Translations under genes and position numbers: made by a program
Assembly (NCBI GenBank): GCA_028286285.1
Contig: JAQBRV010000004.1
Location: 124,001 to 188,000 of the forward strand
DNA length: 64,000 nucleotides
Origin: Candidatus Saccharimonadota bacterium
GTDB lineage: Bacteria; Patescibacteriota; Saccharimonadia; Saccharimonadales; Saccharimonadaceae
Reading direction: 5' to 3'
The notes under the pieces: model-generated
What the model was told of the DNA's origin: nothing
Seen by the model: the letters and a program-made list of their open reading frames with translations, nothing else
Database searches by the model: none
Part shown: piece by piece, positions 17,616 through 27,517 of the stretch
How the letters are laid out: every line of letters begins with the position of its first letter
Position numbering within the stretch: the stretch's first letter is position 1

Positions 17616-18593
17616 ATGAGTGGGCAAACACCAAGAATACTGGCAATCGGCGCGGCAGTTCAAGATGTCTTTTTGAGCCACAGCGACGAATTTAAGCCGG
17701 TCAGCGAGAAATCAGTCCATGAACAGTTCATGAAACTGGAGCTGGGTGCCAAGGCGGATGTCAATAATATCGATTTTAGTACTGGCGGTGGTGCGACCAA
17801 CGCGGCGGTCACATTTGCGCGCCAGGGCTTACATTCGATGTTCATGGGGACAATCGGTCATGATCCAGCCGGTGCTGCTGTCCTGACTGACCTCGACAAT
17901 GAAGGTGTTGATACGACCCATGTGAGTTACTCCCAACGTTACAATACTGGCTATTCAGTGCTTTTACTGGCGCCAAGTGGTGAACGCACGATTTTAACCT
18001 ATCGCGGTGCCTCAACGCACTACGACGCCAAGTTTTTCGATCTGACAAATGTTGATGTCGATTGGCTGTATGTCTCCAGTATGGCGGGAAGTATGGAGAC
18101 GCTCCACGCAATATTCGAGCAGGCTAAGAAAAAGGGTATAAAGATATTCTTTAACCCGGGTAAGGGCGAACTTGCACATATTGGAAAACTAAAAGCCCTA
18201 CTTGAAGATGTCGACGTTTTGTCAGTGAACCGTGAAGAAATGCAGCAGATAGTTGAAGGCGAAGAGCTGGAAGAATTGGGTCGTCATGCTATGCACTACG
18301 TACCGGTGGCGATTGTCAGCGACGGACCTAATGGTGTACTGGCGACCGACGGAAAAACAATTGTGCGTGGTGGAATGTACGAAGATGTGCGAGTAATCGA
18401 TCGAACTGGTGCTGGTGACGCCTTCGGCTCCGGCTTCCTCAGCGAGTGGGCACAAGAAAAGTCACTCAAAGAGGCTATTGTGTTGGCGAGTGCTAATTCT
18501 ACCTCTGTGGTCACAAAAATTGGTGCCAAAGCAGGCATTCTGCATCATCACTCTAAACTGCACGACATGCTACTGCACGAGAAGGAATTCTAG
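17616..18593 (+). CDS. PfkB-family carbohydrate/nucleoside kinase
   Basis: ATP-dependent sugar or nucleoside kinase of the ribokinase family. 325 aa. GGGATNAAVTFARQG (about residues 51-65) is the N-terminal substrate motif; RTGAGDAFGSGF (about 263-274) holds the catalytic Asp and anion hole. The substrate is not evident (ribokinase, adenosine kinase or fructokinase-like). TATAAT at 17601-17606 ends 9 nt before the ATG, so the mRNA is almost leaderless. First of a three-gene run with a second PfkB protein and a LOG-like gene. Confidence 0.82.
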   Translation: MSGQTPRILAIGAAVQDVFLSHSDEFKPVSEKSVHEQFMKLELGAKADVNNIDFSTGGGATNAAVTFARQGLHSMFMGTIGHDPAGAAVLTDLDNEGVDTTHVSYSQRYNTGYSVLLLAPSGERTILTYRGASTHYDAKFFDLTNVDVDWLYVSSMAGSMETLHAIFEQAKKKGIKIFFNPGKGELAHIGKLKALLEDVDVLSVNREEMQQIVEGEELEELGRHAMHYVPVAIVSDGPNGVLATDGKTIVRGGMYEDVRVIDRTGAGDAFGSGFLSEWAQEKSLKEAIVLASANSTSVVTKIGAKAGILHHHSKLHDMLLHEKEF

Positions 18594-18600
18594 GAATGCT

Positions 18601-20124
18601 ATGACGAAATTTTTACAAGATCTTCTAACCTCAACCGAACCACTATTCCCACAGGCTCTCAGCCAGCTGGAACGCTCGACAGGCAGCGATGGCGTCGACG
18701 TGCGACTGATTGCCGATGTCACCCATAAGGCCCACGACGTAATGCGCGGCCTCAAACTGGACACGGCTGATACCACCGCACGGGAACTGTACCTGGCGCT
18801 CAATTCATACATCACTCAGAGCACAACCCACGAACTCTTATTTGATGCCGACTTTATGTTGCTAAAGATCGAAAATGAGGTCGTGTCATTTAATCTGATT
18901 GATGTGATTGAGAACGTTCATCACCAGTTGCCATTTGATCAGCGCATGATTACTCATGGCCAACGGGCACTGCGCGGCGAAATCATAGCTCGCTACATTG
19001 CGCATCCACGAACTGACGAAGGCACAACGCGTCAGTTTGCGCTCGATGCCGGATTAGTCGAACCGTCTGACCAGCATTATCCATCAGTCAAGGCGCACCA
19101 GGCAGCGCTTGAGACAAGCGTAGCAACCGGGCCGTATATCCTCACAATTGGTGATATTTTCACTGACGCGTTTATTAAACTCGATGAAAAGTATGCGCGG
19201 ATTGACACCGATTCAGACGGCAGCAAGCGATTGAGCTTGCCATTTGGTTCGAAGCCACCATACGATAGTGTTGATATCGTCAAAGCTGTTGGGCCATCGC
19301 CAAATGCCGCTGTCGCAAGCGCCCGACTCGGTTTGCGTACTGGGCTTATGGCGTGGCTAGGCGATGATTTACCCGGCGAGGAATCACTTGAACATCTTGC
19401 CTCGGAGCGGGTTGATACCTCACTCATGATCACGCAACCTAATTCAAAATCGAGTTATTGGTATGTCCTGAGATATGGCTCGGACAGAACGATGCTTGTC
19501 AGAAGCGAAGCCTATGATTATGAGTGGCAAGCCCCCGAGAATGCTCCCGACTGGATCTATCTATCATATATTGGGGCGAATTCATGGCCGCTACATGAAG
19601 GCCTGCTCGGTTATCTGAATGATCATCCTGAAACAAAGCTTGTCTTCCAGCCTGGTACGTTCCATTTTGAATGGGGTATAGAGAAGTTAGCTGCACTGTA
19701 TCAACGGAGTCACCTCGTCGTTATGAACCGAGAAGAGGCGGTGGAGGTAACTGGTAAAACATATGATTCATTGCACGATCTGGCGACTGGCTTGCATGAT
19801 CTTGGCGTGACGACGGTGGTTATTACTGATGGCTCCAATGGCTCATATGCATCGTTTGACGGGAAGCTTGTGACGATTCCGAATTATCCAGATCCAGCGC
19901 CGCCACTTGATAGGACAGGCGCAGGTGACGCATTTGCCTCGACTATCATGGCAGCTTTAGCACAGGGTGAGTCAGTAGAAACGGCGCTCACCTGGGCGCC
20001 GATCAACAGCATGAGTGTGGTACAGAAACTTGGTGCTCAGGCGGGACTATTGAGTAAAGAAGATATACAAAAATACCTCGACGGTGCACCTGACTGGTAT
20101 AAAGTGTCGGAGCTTACAAAGTGA
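18601..20124 (+). CDS. PfkB-family kinase with an unrecognised N-terminal domain
   Basis: 507 aa from ATG 18601 (AGGA 6 nt upstream); the frame stays open further upstream inside the first pfkB gene, which is not meaningful. Residues about 1-175 form a helical domain I do not recognise; the kinase domain begins around YILTIGDIFTDAFIKL and ends with the catalytic DRTGAGDAFAST. The substrate-site motif reads GPSPNAAVASARLGL, not GG(G/A)xxN, so substrate may differ from the first kinase. It overlaps the next gene by 4 nt (GTGA). Confidence 0.78.
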   Translation: MTKFLQDLLTSTEPLFPQALSQLERSTGSDGVDVRLIADVTHKAHDVMRGLKLDTADTTARELYLALNSYITQSTTHELLFDADFMLLKIENEVVSFNLIDVIENVHHQLPFDQRMITHGQRALRGEIIARYIAHPRTDEGTTRQFALDAGLVEPSDQHYPSVKAHQAALETSVATGPYILTIGDIFTDAFIKLDEKYARIDTDSDGSKRLSLPFGSKPPYDSVDIVKAVGPSPNAAVASARLGLRTGLMAWLGDDLPGEESLEHLASERVDTSLMITQPNSKSSYWYVLRYGSDRTMLVRSEAYDYEWQAPENAPDWIYLSYIGANSWPLHEGLLGYLNDHPETKLVFQPGTFHFEWGIEKLAALYQRSHLVVMNREEAVEVTGKTYDSLHDLATGLHDLGVTTVVITDGSNGSYASFDGKLVTIPNYPDPAPPLDRTGAGDAFASTIMAALAQGESVETALTWAPINSMSVVQKLGAQAGLLSKEDIQKYLDGAPDWYKVSELTK

Positions 20125-20729
20125 GATATCAGATTTGCGTATCGGGTGCGGCGAGCGGATTGAGTGTCGAGAGTTCACATGAACTAGCTTTCCAGCTCGG
20201 CAAGATCATTGCCGAAAAAGGCAAAACACTGACAACTGGAGCGACGGTTGGACTGCCGCACTACGCTGCTATGGGCGCCTTTAGCGTTAAAGACCGCCAC
20301 GGCGTATCAGTTGGTTTTTCGCCAGCCAGTTCGTTTCGAGAACATGTGGCCGTCTATCGATTGCCGACCAAAGAATTTGATTACATTAACTTCACCGGCA
20401 TGGAATACGTCGGTCGTGACGTTCACTTGGTGCGTAGTAGCGATGCGGTCATTACGGTCGGCGGCCGCATGGGTAGCTTACACGAACTCTCTACAGCTCT
20501 CGAGAGTCGCAAAGTCGTCGGTGTGCTGCTTGGTAGCGGCGGCTTGGCTGACTACGTTAAGACGCTGCTCGAAAATATCGAAGCCCCAGGAGCCCGCGAC
20601 GTCATTTTTGATACCGATCCGGAGGCCTTGGTGACCAAGGTAATCGCTGCGCTCGATGAAAAATATGCCGATTTTCAGCACGACGGAACAGACAGCTACC
20701 TCGAAAAGCGTAGCACCCAAAAGGGCTAG
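20121..20729 (+). CDS. LOG/SLOG-family nucleotide-binding protein
   Basis: 202 aa, GTG start overlapping the TGA of the previous gene. Rossmann-like protein: SGAASG near the start, TTGATVGLPHYAA, and TVGGRMGSLHELSTALE, which corresponds to the PGGxGTxxE motif of LOG (cytokinin-activating phosphoribohydrolase) and SLOG sensors. The PGG is TVGG here and GT is GS, so enzymatic activity is uncertain. The tight link to two PfkB kinases suggests nucleoside or nucleotide turnover (inference). Confidence 0.7.
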   Translation: MRYQICVSGAASGLSVESSHELAFQLGKIIAEKGKTLTTGATVGLPHYAAMGAFSVKDRHGVSVGFSPASSFREHVAVYRLPTKEFDYINFTGMEYVGRDVHLVRSSDAVITVGGRMGSLHELSTALESRKVVGVLLGSGGLADYVKTLLENIEAPGARDVIFDTDPEALVTKVIAALDEKYADFQHDGTDSYLEKRSTQKG

Positions 20730-20781
20730 GCGATGCTAACTACTCTTATCGCGACTCTCAAGAATACGGTATAATAGGACG

Positions 20782-22749
20782 ATGACTAAATTCCGTCTCG
20801 AAACCAAGTACCAGCCTACCGGCGATCAGCCGCGGGCGATTGCTCAGTTGATTGACGGGCTGAATAACGGCGAAAAAGAACAAACACTACTCGGCGTGAC
20901 CGGTAGTGGCAAAACATTTACCATGGCGAATATTATTCAGGATCGCCAAGTGCCGACATTGGTACTGGCACACAATAAAACCCTGGCGGCTCAACTGTTT
21001 TCAGAATTTAAAACTTTCTTCCCCGACAACGAAGTCCACTATTTTGTCAGCTACTTCGATTACTACCAGCCAGAGGCCTATATTGCCAGTAGCGATACTT
21101 ACATCGAAAAAGACTCGGCCATTAACGAAGAGATTGACCGGCTGCGCCACGCGGCCACCACGGCGCTGATCACACGTCGCGACACTATTATTGTCGCCAG
21201 TGTGAGCTGTATTTATGGCATCGGGTCGCCTGACGATTACGCCGAAATGTCTATTGCTGTCAAAAAAGGCGAGCGCCGCCAACAGGAAAAATTTATTCGG
21301 CTTCTGACCGATATTCAATACCAGCGCAATGATATCGATTTTCATCGCAGTACCTTCCGCGTCAAAGGTGACGTGGTTGATGTATTTCCAGCCGGTAGCG
21401 ACGTAGCCTACCGAATTGAATTCTTTGGTGACGAAGTCGATCGGATTACGCGAATTGACCCACTGACAGGTGAAATACTCGGTGAACCAACCGAAATTAG
21501 TATTTTCCCGAGCAGTCACTACGTCACGCCAAAGCAAAAAGTCGATCGTGCTATCGAGAACATCAAAAAAGAGTTTGAAGAACGAGTAACCTGGTTTGAA
21601 AAGCATGATAAGTTGCTGGAAGCGCAGCGGCTGAGCCAGCGCACTAAATACGACCTCGAGATGCTGGAAGAGACCGGCTTTGTAAAAGGTATCGAGAACT
21701 ACAGCCGCTACCTGACCAATCGTGAGCCCGGCGAACAACCAGCTACGTTGATGGATTATTTCTCGGACGATTTCTTGCTCCTCGTCGATGAAAGCCATAT
21801 GACGCTACCACAAGTACGTGGTATGTATAACGGTGATCGAGCCCGTAAAGAAGTCCTGGTGGAGCACGGCTTTCGCTTACCTAGCGCGCTCGACAACCGC
21901 CCACTGCGCTTTGAGGAATTCAATCGTCATATGAACCAGGCGATTTATGTATCGGCCACACCGTCAGAATATGAATTATCGCGTAGTCCCGAACCTGCCC
22001 AGCAGGTGATTCGACCAACTGGCTTGCTTGATCCAGTCATTGAAATCCGTAAGACCGAGGGTCAAATCGATGATTTAATTGCTGAAATTCGTGATCGCAC
22101 CAGCAAGGGACAGCGCGTCCTGGTGACGACATTGACCAAGCGTATGGCAGAAGATTTATCTCAGTATCTCCTCGAGCTCGACATTAAAACAGCCTATATC
22201 CACAGTGACGTTGATACGCTGGAACGTGGTGATATTTTGCGCGATCTGCGCCTTGGTGTCTACGACGTGCTGGTTGGTATTAACCTGCTACGCGAAGGCC
22301 TCGACCTGCCTGAAGTCAGTATGGTGATCATTATGGATGCCGACAAAGAAGGTTTTTTGCGTTCAGAAAGTGCACTCATTCAAAACATCGGCCGAGCCGC
22401 CCGTCACCAAGAAGGCAAGGTGATTATGTATGCCGATAAAACCACGCGTTCCATGCAAGCAGCCATCGATGAGACCAACCGCCGCCGCACCATCCAGGAG
22501 GCGTATAACACCGAGCACAACCAGACGCCAGTCAGTATCGACAAGGCCATCGACGAAGGTTTACGATCGATTATCCCGAAGAAGGATGACGGTAAGAACA
22601 AGATCGATCTCAAAAAGATTCCAAAAGATGAATATGCTTCGCTGGCCAAAGAGTTATCTGGCCAGATGGAACTGGCCAGCGCTAATCTCGAATTTGAAAA
22701 AGCCGCCGAGCTCCGTGATTTGATCGCAGAGATTAAGCAAAAAATGTAG
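20782..22749 (+). CDS. uvrB: Excinuclease ABC subunit B
   Basis: Damage-verifying helicase-like subunit of nucleotide excision repair. 655 aa, normal length. Walker [16 protein letters not shown], beta-hairpin region [23 protein letters not shown] box in [13 protein letters not shown], motif [19 protein letters not shown], and a C-terminal UVR domain for UvrC/UvrA contact. TATAAT at 20770-20775 lies 6 nt before the ATG, which makes the mRNA leaderless. It ends at a strong hairpin shared with the convergent gene. Confidence 0.96.
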   Translation: MTKFRLETKYQPTGDQPRAIAQLIDGLNNGEKEQTLLGVTGSGKTFTMANIIQDRQVPTLVLAHNKTLAAQLFSEFKTFFPDNEVHYFVSYFDYYQPEAYIASSDTYIEKDSAINEEIDRLRHAATTALITRRDTIIVASVSCIYGIGSPDDYAEMSIAVKKGERRQQEKFIRLLTDIQYQRNDIDFHRSTFRVKGDVVDVFPAGSDVAYRIEFFGDEVDRITRIDPLTGEILGEPTEISIFPSSHYVTPKQKVDRAIENIKKEFEERVTWFEKHDKLLEAQRLSQRTKYDLEMLEETGFVKGIENYSRYLTNREPGEQPATLMDYFSDDFLLLVDESHMTLPQVRGMYNGDRARKEVLVEHGFRLPSALDNRPLRFEEFNRHMNQAIYVSATPSEYELSRSPEPAQQVIRPTGLLDPVIEIRKTEGQIDDLIAEIRDRTSKGQRVLVTTLTKRMAEDLSQYLLELDIKTAYIHSDVDTLERGDILRDLRLGVYDVLVGINLLREGLDLPEVSMVIIMDADKEGFLRSESALIQNIGRAARHQEGKVIMYADKTTRSMQAAIDETNRRRTIQEAYNTEHNQTPVSIDKAIDEGLRSIIPKKDDGKNKIDLKKIPKDEYASLAKELSGQMELASANLEFEKAAELRDLIAEIKQKM

Positions 22750-22751
22750 CT

Positions 22752-22832
22752 AAAAATAAAAGAAGACGATAAGTCGGCACTGACAGCATGAGCTGTCACT
22801 ATGTGCCGACTTATCGTCGTCTTGTTCTTCCC
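22752..22832. terminator. Bidirectional terminator with a nested hairpin
   Basis: GACGATAAGTCGGCA (22765-22779) pairs perfectly with TGCCGACTTATCGTC (22804-22818); inside it, TGACAGC and GCTGTCA (781-787/792-798 of this kilobase) form a second stem. The minus strand exits into TTCTTTTATTTTTA, a good terminator for the gene at 22855-23553; the plus strand exits into a weaker T-rich stretch after uvrB. Confidence 0.75.
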
Positions 22833-22854
22833 CGAAGAGTGGGTTCACACACCA

Positions 22855-23553
22855 CTAGGGCGTACCGAGAATCCGGTCGTACATGTCAGACGTCAGTGTA
22901 ATACTGGCGCTATCGAGGTTGTTGGTGACGATCCGTGCAAGCCCGCGACGCTGGGTGTCAGACGACAGGGACATGCCGGTCACGATGGACTTGCAATCCC
23001 GAATCAGCAACAGGTTCCAGGCAAAAATGCCACCGCAGGCCTGTCTATACTTGACATCAACGCCATAAGTTATGTCGTCATTGATGTGCAAAACTACTCC
23101 CGGCTCAATCGTCTCGGATTGAGTGAAGGTGACCTTGCTCATCGGGATTTCCAGGATGTAACTCTGGTCACCGTAGGCAAACCCCAGCGACAAAGCAGAA
23201 GCTGGCTGGGTACTGACACTGGCATTGGCATAAAAAATTCCCGATGCAGCAGCAGCGTCGACACTGGTGCCGCCAAACCGACTGCCGAGCCGCAAGTTAT
23301 ACTTGGCGTCCGACTCGAGGCCAAACAGGGCGGTCGTATCTCGGGTCGTTGCATGGGGGATGCTCGTGCCAGATGTGACGAGGAGCGAGCCTATGTTGAG
23401 CCCTGTGATCAACACTGCCGTACTTAGAACAGTCACAATCATGTATCCGAGGGTGTTGAACAGCCCTTCATAAGTAGCACACACTACCAGCAGCGCTACG
23501 AGATAGACCACCACCACAAGAATAATCCAGGGACTCCATTCGAAGTTGAGCAT
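22855..23553 (-). CDS. Membrane protein of unknown function with an exported domain
   Basis: 232 aa from ATG 23553 (GGAGAG about 10 nt upstream). Two hydrophobic segments (about residues 7-30 and 36-60) are followed by a Ser/Thr-rich domain that should lie outside the membrane, with two cysteines (CGG and DCKS) that could form a disulfide. Not recognised. Promoter TGATACAAT on the minus strand (23595-23603). A plus-strand frame covering 22801-23427 is its shadow. Confidence 0.6.
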   Translation of the reverse strand: MLNFEWSPWIILVVVVYLVALLVVCATYEGLFNTLGYMIVTVLSTAVLITGLNIGSLLVTSGTSIPHATTRDTTALFGLESDAKYNLRLGSRFGGTSVDAAAASGIFYANASVSTQPASALSLGFAYGDQSYILEIPMSKVTFTQSETIEPGVVLHINDDITYGVDVKYRQACGGIFAWNLLLIRDCKSIVTGMSLSSDTQRRGLARIVTNNLDSASITLTSDMYDRILGTP

Positions 23554-23594
23554 GGAAAACCACTCTCCTAATTTATGAAAGAACAAGATGACTT

Positions 23595-23603
23595 ATTGTA
23601 TCA
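23595..23603 (-). promoter_or_regulatory. Extended -10 of the membrane-protein gene
   Basis: Minus strand TGATACAAT, about 42 nt before the start codon at 23553; leader of about 35 nt carrying GGAGAG. Confidence 0.45.
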
Positions 23604-23702
23604 TAAAACGGCTGATATGCAATTTCTTTAAGTCGTACAGAACATGATCTAGCCTTTGAGATTAAGCAAAAGCTCTAACACTAGACAAATACCTCTGACT
23701 AT

Positions 23703-23881
23703 GCTACTATTAGGACATTGCATTCGATGAATGTCGAGCCTCTTTCAAAGACTAGCGCAAATGATTTCAAATAAACGCGCGCGGCCACCGAAATATCCTC
23801 TCGCTGTTCTCTCTGAGTTTTTATAAACTCTCTGACTGCATGACAGCTATTACTACAAATAACGAAAGGGTTATATTTTCT
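23703..23881 (+). promoter_or_regulatory. Extended -10 and long leader of the DEAD-box helicase gene
   Basis: TGCTACTAT (23702-23710) is an extended -10 that would give a leader of about 165 nt, far longer than the other leaders in this window. Long structured leaders are typical of cold-induced RNA helicase genes. No stable hairpin stands out by eye apart from a GC-rich segment near 23775-23785. Confidence 0.35.
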
Positions 23882-25114
23882 ATGGCATATCAACAAAACA
23901 GAGGCGGACAGTCTCGTAGCTCACGACCAACTGGCGGCAACCGAAGTTTCGGTGGCGGCGGTGGACGTCGTGGCGGTGGTGGTAATCGTGGACCTGCAAA
24001 GAAGTTCATCCATCCATCAAAGTTTATTAACAAAGCCGTCGCCAAGGCCGACGAAGTTGTGTATGAATCAAAACACAAGTTTGCCGACTTTCCGTTTGGC
24101 GCTCAATTACACCACAACGTAGCCAGTAAAGGTTATGAAACGCCGAGCGCAATTCAAGACCAAGCGATTCCGTTTATTATTGACGGCAAAGATGTGATTG
24201 GCCTGGCCAACACTGGTACTGGTAAAACAGCTGCCTTCTTGCTACCGATCATCGAACGCCAAAGTGGTATTACGCTGCGACCGAGCGTGCTGATCATGGC
24301 ACCAACGCGTGAGCTGGCTCAGCAAATCGACGAGCAGTTCCGTGAATTTAGTAAGGGCCTCGACCTTTACTCAACGCTGATTGTCGGCGGTGTTAATATC
24401 GATCGCCAGATCCGCGATTTGAAACGTCGACCACATGTGATCATCGGTACACCTGGACGTCTGAAGGATCTGATGAAGCGCCGTGTACTACAGCTCAAGA
24501 ACATGACGACATTAGTACTCGACGAAGCTGACCGCATGCTCGACATGGGCTTTTTGCCCGACATTCGTCAAATTATTACCGAAATGCCCCGTGAACGTCA
24601 GACGCTATTTTTTAGTGCCACGATTACACCTGAAATTTCTGCACTGGTAAACGAGTTCTTGAACGATCCAGTGACTGTTTCTGTCCGCACCAGCGAAACG
24701 AGCGAGCACGTCGAACAAGATGTGATCGAATCACGCGACAAAACGCACAAGATCGAAATCTTGACTGAAATGCTCCGTGGTGATGACTATGACAAAGTTC
24801 TTGTCTTTGGTGAGACCAAATTTGGCGTGCAGCGCCTCAGCGATCACCTCGATAACAGCGGCATCCCATCAGTTGCTATTCATGGTAATAAAAATCAATC
24901 ACAGCGCCAACGTGCTTTGAAGCAATTCAAAGACGAACGTGTCCGTGTGCTCGTGGCAACCGATGTGGCTGCTCGTGGTCTTGATATACCAAATGTCTCG
25001 CACGTGATCAACTTTGACACACCACAGACCTACGAAGACTACATTCACCGCATCGGCCGTACTGGTCGTGCTGGTGCCAGTGGTAAAGCTCACACGTTCA
25101 TCGACCGTCGTTAA
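23882..25114 (+). CDS. DEAD-box ATP-dependent RNA helicase
   Basis: RNA helicase, likely in ribosome assembly or cold adaptation. 410 aa from ATG 23882. The first 40 residues are Arg/Gly-rich (FGGGGGRRGGGGNRG), an RNA-binding RGG tail placed at the N-terminus; the catalytic core has ANTGTGKTAAF, PTRELAQQI, TPGRL, DEADRMLDMGF, FFSATI, ATDVAARGLDI and HRIGRTGRAG. It stops right after motif VI with no C-terminal extension. GAAAGGG is the ribosome site. The frame extends upstream to 23840 but that ATG lacks one. Confidence 0.9.
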   Translation: MAYQQNRGGQSRSSRPTGGNRSFGGGGGRRGGGGNRGPAKKFIHPSKFINKAVAKADEVVYESKHKFADFPFGAQLHHNVASKGYETPSAIQDQAIPFIIDGKDVIGLANTGTGKTAAFLLPIIERQSGITLRPSVLIMAPTRELAQQIDEQFREFSKGLDLYSTLIVGGVNIDRQIRDLKRRPHVIIGTPGRLKDLMKRRVLQLKNMTTLVLDEADRMLDMGFLPDIRQIITEMPRERQTLFFSATITPEISALVNEFLNDPVTVSVRTSETSEHVEQDVIESRDKTHKIEILTEMLRGDDYDKVLVFGETKFGVQRLSDHLDNSGIPSVAIHGNKNQSQRQRALKQFKDERVRVLVATDVAARGLDIPNVSHVINFDTPQTYEDYIHRIGRTGRAGASGKAHTFIDRR

Positions 25115-25123
25115 GACGTTGCT

Positions 25124-25783
25124 CTATGAAGCCTGACGCGACCCCGGGGGAGTTGCTGCCAGAGTTTTATTAATGAATTCTGCAGCCTCAACCAGTGTTC
25201 GTTCTTTGGGATGATACATATCAATCTCGACGAACGGCAAACCAGTTTCTATAAAGTGATTTCTCACAGCTCGTTGACCAATATGGTGCATCTGAAGCCT
25301 TCGCCTTGCGGAGGCTTCAGAAATATCTCGCTCACCCCCTCGTTTCAGCATGCGGCGAACCGCTTCGTCATCGTTGACATGGGTGATGACTGCCGCGCGG
25401 ACGTACAGCCCTTCGCGGATACTGGTTTCGTAGAGCTGCTCAACCTGGTTACCGAAACGCGGAAACCCATCAAGTAGAATAGTGTCTGCCTCGGAGCGAA
25501 GCAGGGCTTCAGATAGAATACCGACGATCACAGGAGGGTCGAGTGGTTTATGGGGCGATGCATTCATATGATTGATGATGGCTTGACGAAAATCAGACGC
25601 GAGGACTCCACGTCCGAGCACATGCTGTGCTTGTTCGCGGACGTACTCTCCAATCGATATATGGTCAACTCTATAAGGGGGAAAATCGTCAGAACGGTCG
25701 AGTGCAACCTGAAGACGGCGAGACAGATTTGTCTTGCCAGAGCCACCCGCGCCAGTTATTGCCACCAAGGAACGTTCGCTCAT
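25124..25783 (-). CDS. Adenylate-kinase-like nucleoside monophosphate kinase
   Basis: P-loop kinase, 219 aa. ITGAGGSGKTNLSRRLQ is Walker A, LLDGFPRFGNQVEQL matches the adenylate kinase DGFPR signature, and GGERDISEASARRRLQ is the lid/Arg region. It likely transfers phosphate between ATP and a nucleoside monophosphate. The P-loop (GAGGSGKTN) departs from the usual GPPGSGKGT, so this may be a second, specialised kinase. Start at ATG 25783 with GGAGG 7 nt upstream. Diverges from gatC. Confidence 0.72.
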   Translation of the reverse strand: MSERSLVAITGAGGSGKTNLSRRLQVALDRSDDFPPYRVDHISIGEYVREQAQHVLGRGVLASDFRQAIINHMNASPHKPLDPPVIVGILSEALLRSEADTILLDGFPRFGNQVEQLYETSIREGLYVRAAVITHVNDDEAVRRMLKRGGERDISEASARRRLQMHHIGQRAVRNHFIETGLPFVEIDMYHPKERTLVEAAEFINKTLAATPPGSRQAS

Positions 25784-25854
25784 TACCAATCCTCCGTTAC
25801 ACTTTGGATACTTTTACTTTATCATAGAAATACTTTTACGGTATAATAAGTAAT

Positions 25855-26145
25855 ATGACACAAATCTCTCGCGACGATGTGCTGCATCTGGCACAGCTTT
25901 CTAGCTTGCAACTTACCGACGATGAAGTCGATAATTTGCGTGCTGACATTGCTAATATTCTTGGCTACGTCGAGCAGTTAGGCGAACTCGATACCACCGG
26001 TGTCGAACCCACCTACCAGGTAACAGACCTTGAGAACGTATGGCGAAATGACGAGGTGATTGACAGCGGTATTGATCGCGAGCAACTGCTGGCATTGGCT
26101 CCGGCGAGTGCCAGCAATTCAGTGAAAGTACCAAAGGTTCTTTAA
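25855..26145 (+). CDS. gatC: Asp-tRNA(Asn)/Glu-tRNA(Gln) amidotransferase subunit C
   Basis: Small subunit of GatCAB, which amidates misacylated Glu-tRNA(Gln) and Asp-tRNA(Asn). 96 aa, normal length: ISRDDVLHLAQLSSLQLTDDE at the start and YVEQLGELDTTGVEPTYQVT, a family hallmark. TATAAT (25842-25847) lies 7 nt before the ATG, leaderless. First gene of gatC-gatA-27517-gatB. Confidence 0.94.
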   Translation: MTQISRDDVLHLAQLSSLQLTDDEVDNLRADIANILGYVEQLGELDTTGVEPTYQVTDLENVWRNDEVIDSGIDREQLLALAPASASNSVKVPKVL

Positions 26146-26149
26146 GCAT

Positions 26150-27517
26150 ATGGTAAAAATTGCTGATTATGCCTCGTCGTCCGCGGTCGCCAATGTACGA
26201 ACCGCGCTCGAAAGAGCCAAGCAGTACGAAGCGCACCATGCACTTCTCAATTTGACTGAAACACGTGCTCTTGAGCGCGCCGCTAAAGTTGAAAGTGGTG
26301 AAATAACTGGCAAGTTAGCCGGAGTGCCGTTTGTGGTCAAGGATAATTTCCTGGCTTTTGGTGCGCCGACCACGGCTGCCAGTACTATGCTGGAGAATTT
26401 CAACGCACCACTGCAAGCTACAGCGGTGGAGAGACTTGAGGCTGAGGGTGCGATTTGTATCGGCAAGGCCAACCTTGATGCCTTTGCTCATGGTGGAAGC
26501 ACCGAAAATTCAGCCTTTGGCCCAACTAAAAATGCCATCGATGACACACGGGTAGCCGGCGGTAGTTCTGGCGGCTCCGCCGTCGTGACGGCACTTGATA
26601 TCGTGCCGTTTGCCCTCGGCACCGATACTGGCGGCTCAATCCGTCAACCAGCCAGTTTTAATGGCGTCTACGGCGTCAAGCCCACGTATGGAACAGTCAG
26701 TCGTTACGGTGTGGTGGCGATGGCGAGTAGTACTGATACGATCGGTTGTCTCACGACGACAGCCGACGACGCAGCACTGGTGATGAGCATTATGGCCGGC
26801 AAAGACGAGCGAGATATGACGACGCTCCCCAATTTTTTCACTCCCGAAGCAACCGTTTTACCACTCAGGATCGGGCTCGTTGCCGAATCGATGAATGACG
26901 ATGTCGACGCCGACGTTCGTGCGGCGACCAGTGCCTACGCCGAGAAACTTCGAGCAGCCGGCCATACCGTCGAAGAAGTGAGTATGCCAATTCTGAAATA
27001 CACGCTGGCGATGTACTATATCATCGTGCCGGCTGAGATTAGTAGTAATTTGGCGCGCTACGATGGGATTCGTTATGGCTATCGCGCCGAAGCACTCACT
27101 CTGGCTGAGCTGTATGGTAAGACACGCGACGAAGGGTTTGTCACCGAAAATAAACGCCGCATTATGATTGGGAGCTATGTCCTGTCGAGCGGCTTTTTCG
27201 ACGCCTATTACCAACAGGCTCAAAAAGCTCGCACACTTCTCATAGCTGAGTATCAGAAACTATTCGAAACCTACGATGTGCTACTTGGCCCTGTCACGCC
27301 AACTCCGGCGTTTAAACTTGGTGAAAACACCGGCGATCCCATCAAGATGTACCTCACAGATATCATGACTGTCCCTGCCAGTCTGGCTGGTCTGCCGGCA
27401 TTGAGCGTACCAGCGGGTACTAATGAAGCGGGTCTACCAATCGGCATTCAGCTGACTGGATGGCGACGCAGTGATGCGCGACTACTTGCCCTTGCCTCAT
27501 CGATGGAGGCCAACTAA
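26150..27517 (+). CDS. gatA: Glutamyl-tRNA(Gln) amidotransferase subunit A
   Basis: Amidase subunit that releases ammonia from glutamine. 455 aa. The catalytic Ser-cisSer-Lys triad is intact: Lys in PFVVKDNF, the Ser residues in AGGSSGGSAVV and TDTGGSIRQPASFNG. It begins 4 nt after gatC and its stop TAA shares bases with the next ATG (TAATG). Confidence 0.95.
   Translation: MVKIADYASSSAVANVRTALERAKQYEAHHALLNLTETRALERAAKVESGEITGKLAGVPFVVKDNFLAFGAPTTAASTMLENFNAPLQATAVERLEAEGAICIGKANLDAFAHGGSTENSAFGPTKNAIDDTRVAGGSSGGSAVVTALDIVPFALGTDTGGSIRQPASFNGVYGVKPTYGTVSRYGVVAMASSTDTIGCLTTTADDAALVMSIMAGKDERDMTTLPNFFTPEATVLPLRIGLVAESMNDDVDADVRAATSAYAEKLRAAGHTVEEVSMPILKYTLAMYYIIVPAEISSNLARYDGIRYGYRAEALTLAELYGKTRDEGFVTENKRRIMIGSYVLSSGFFDAYYQQAQKARTLLIAEYQKLFETYDVLLGPVTPTPAFKLGENTGDPIKMYLTDIMTVPASLAGLPALSVPAGTNEAGLPIGIQLTGWRRSDARLLALASSMEAN

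Noticed and set aside
18409-18600. N-terminal extension of the second PfkB gene
   Set aside because: The upstream frame lies within the first pfkB gene and lacks a start signal; ATG 18601 has AGGA at a proper distance.
22801-23427. 208-codon plus-strand open frame
   Set aside because: It is antisense to the 22855-23553 gene, which has two membrane helices, a ribosome site and a promoter; the plus frame starts inside a terminator hairpin.
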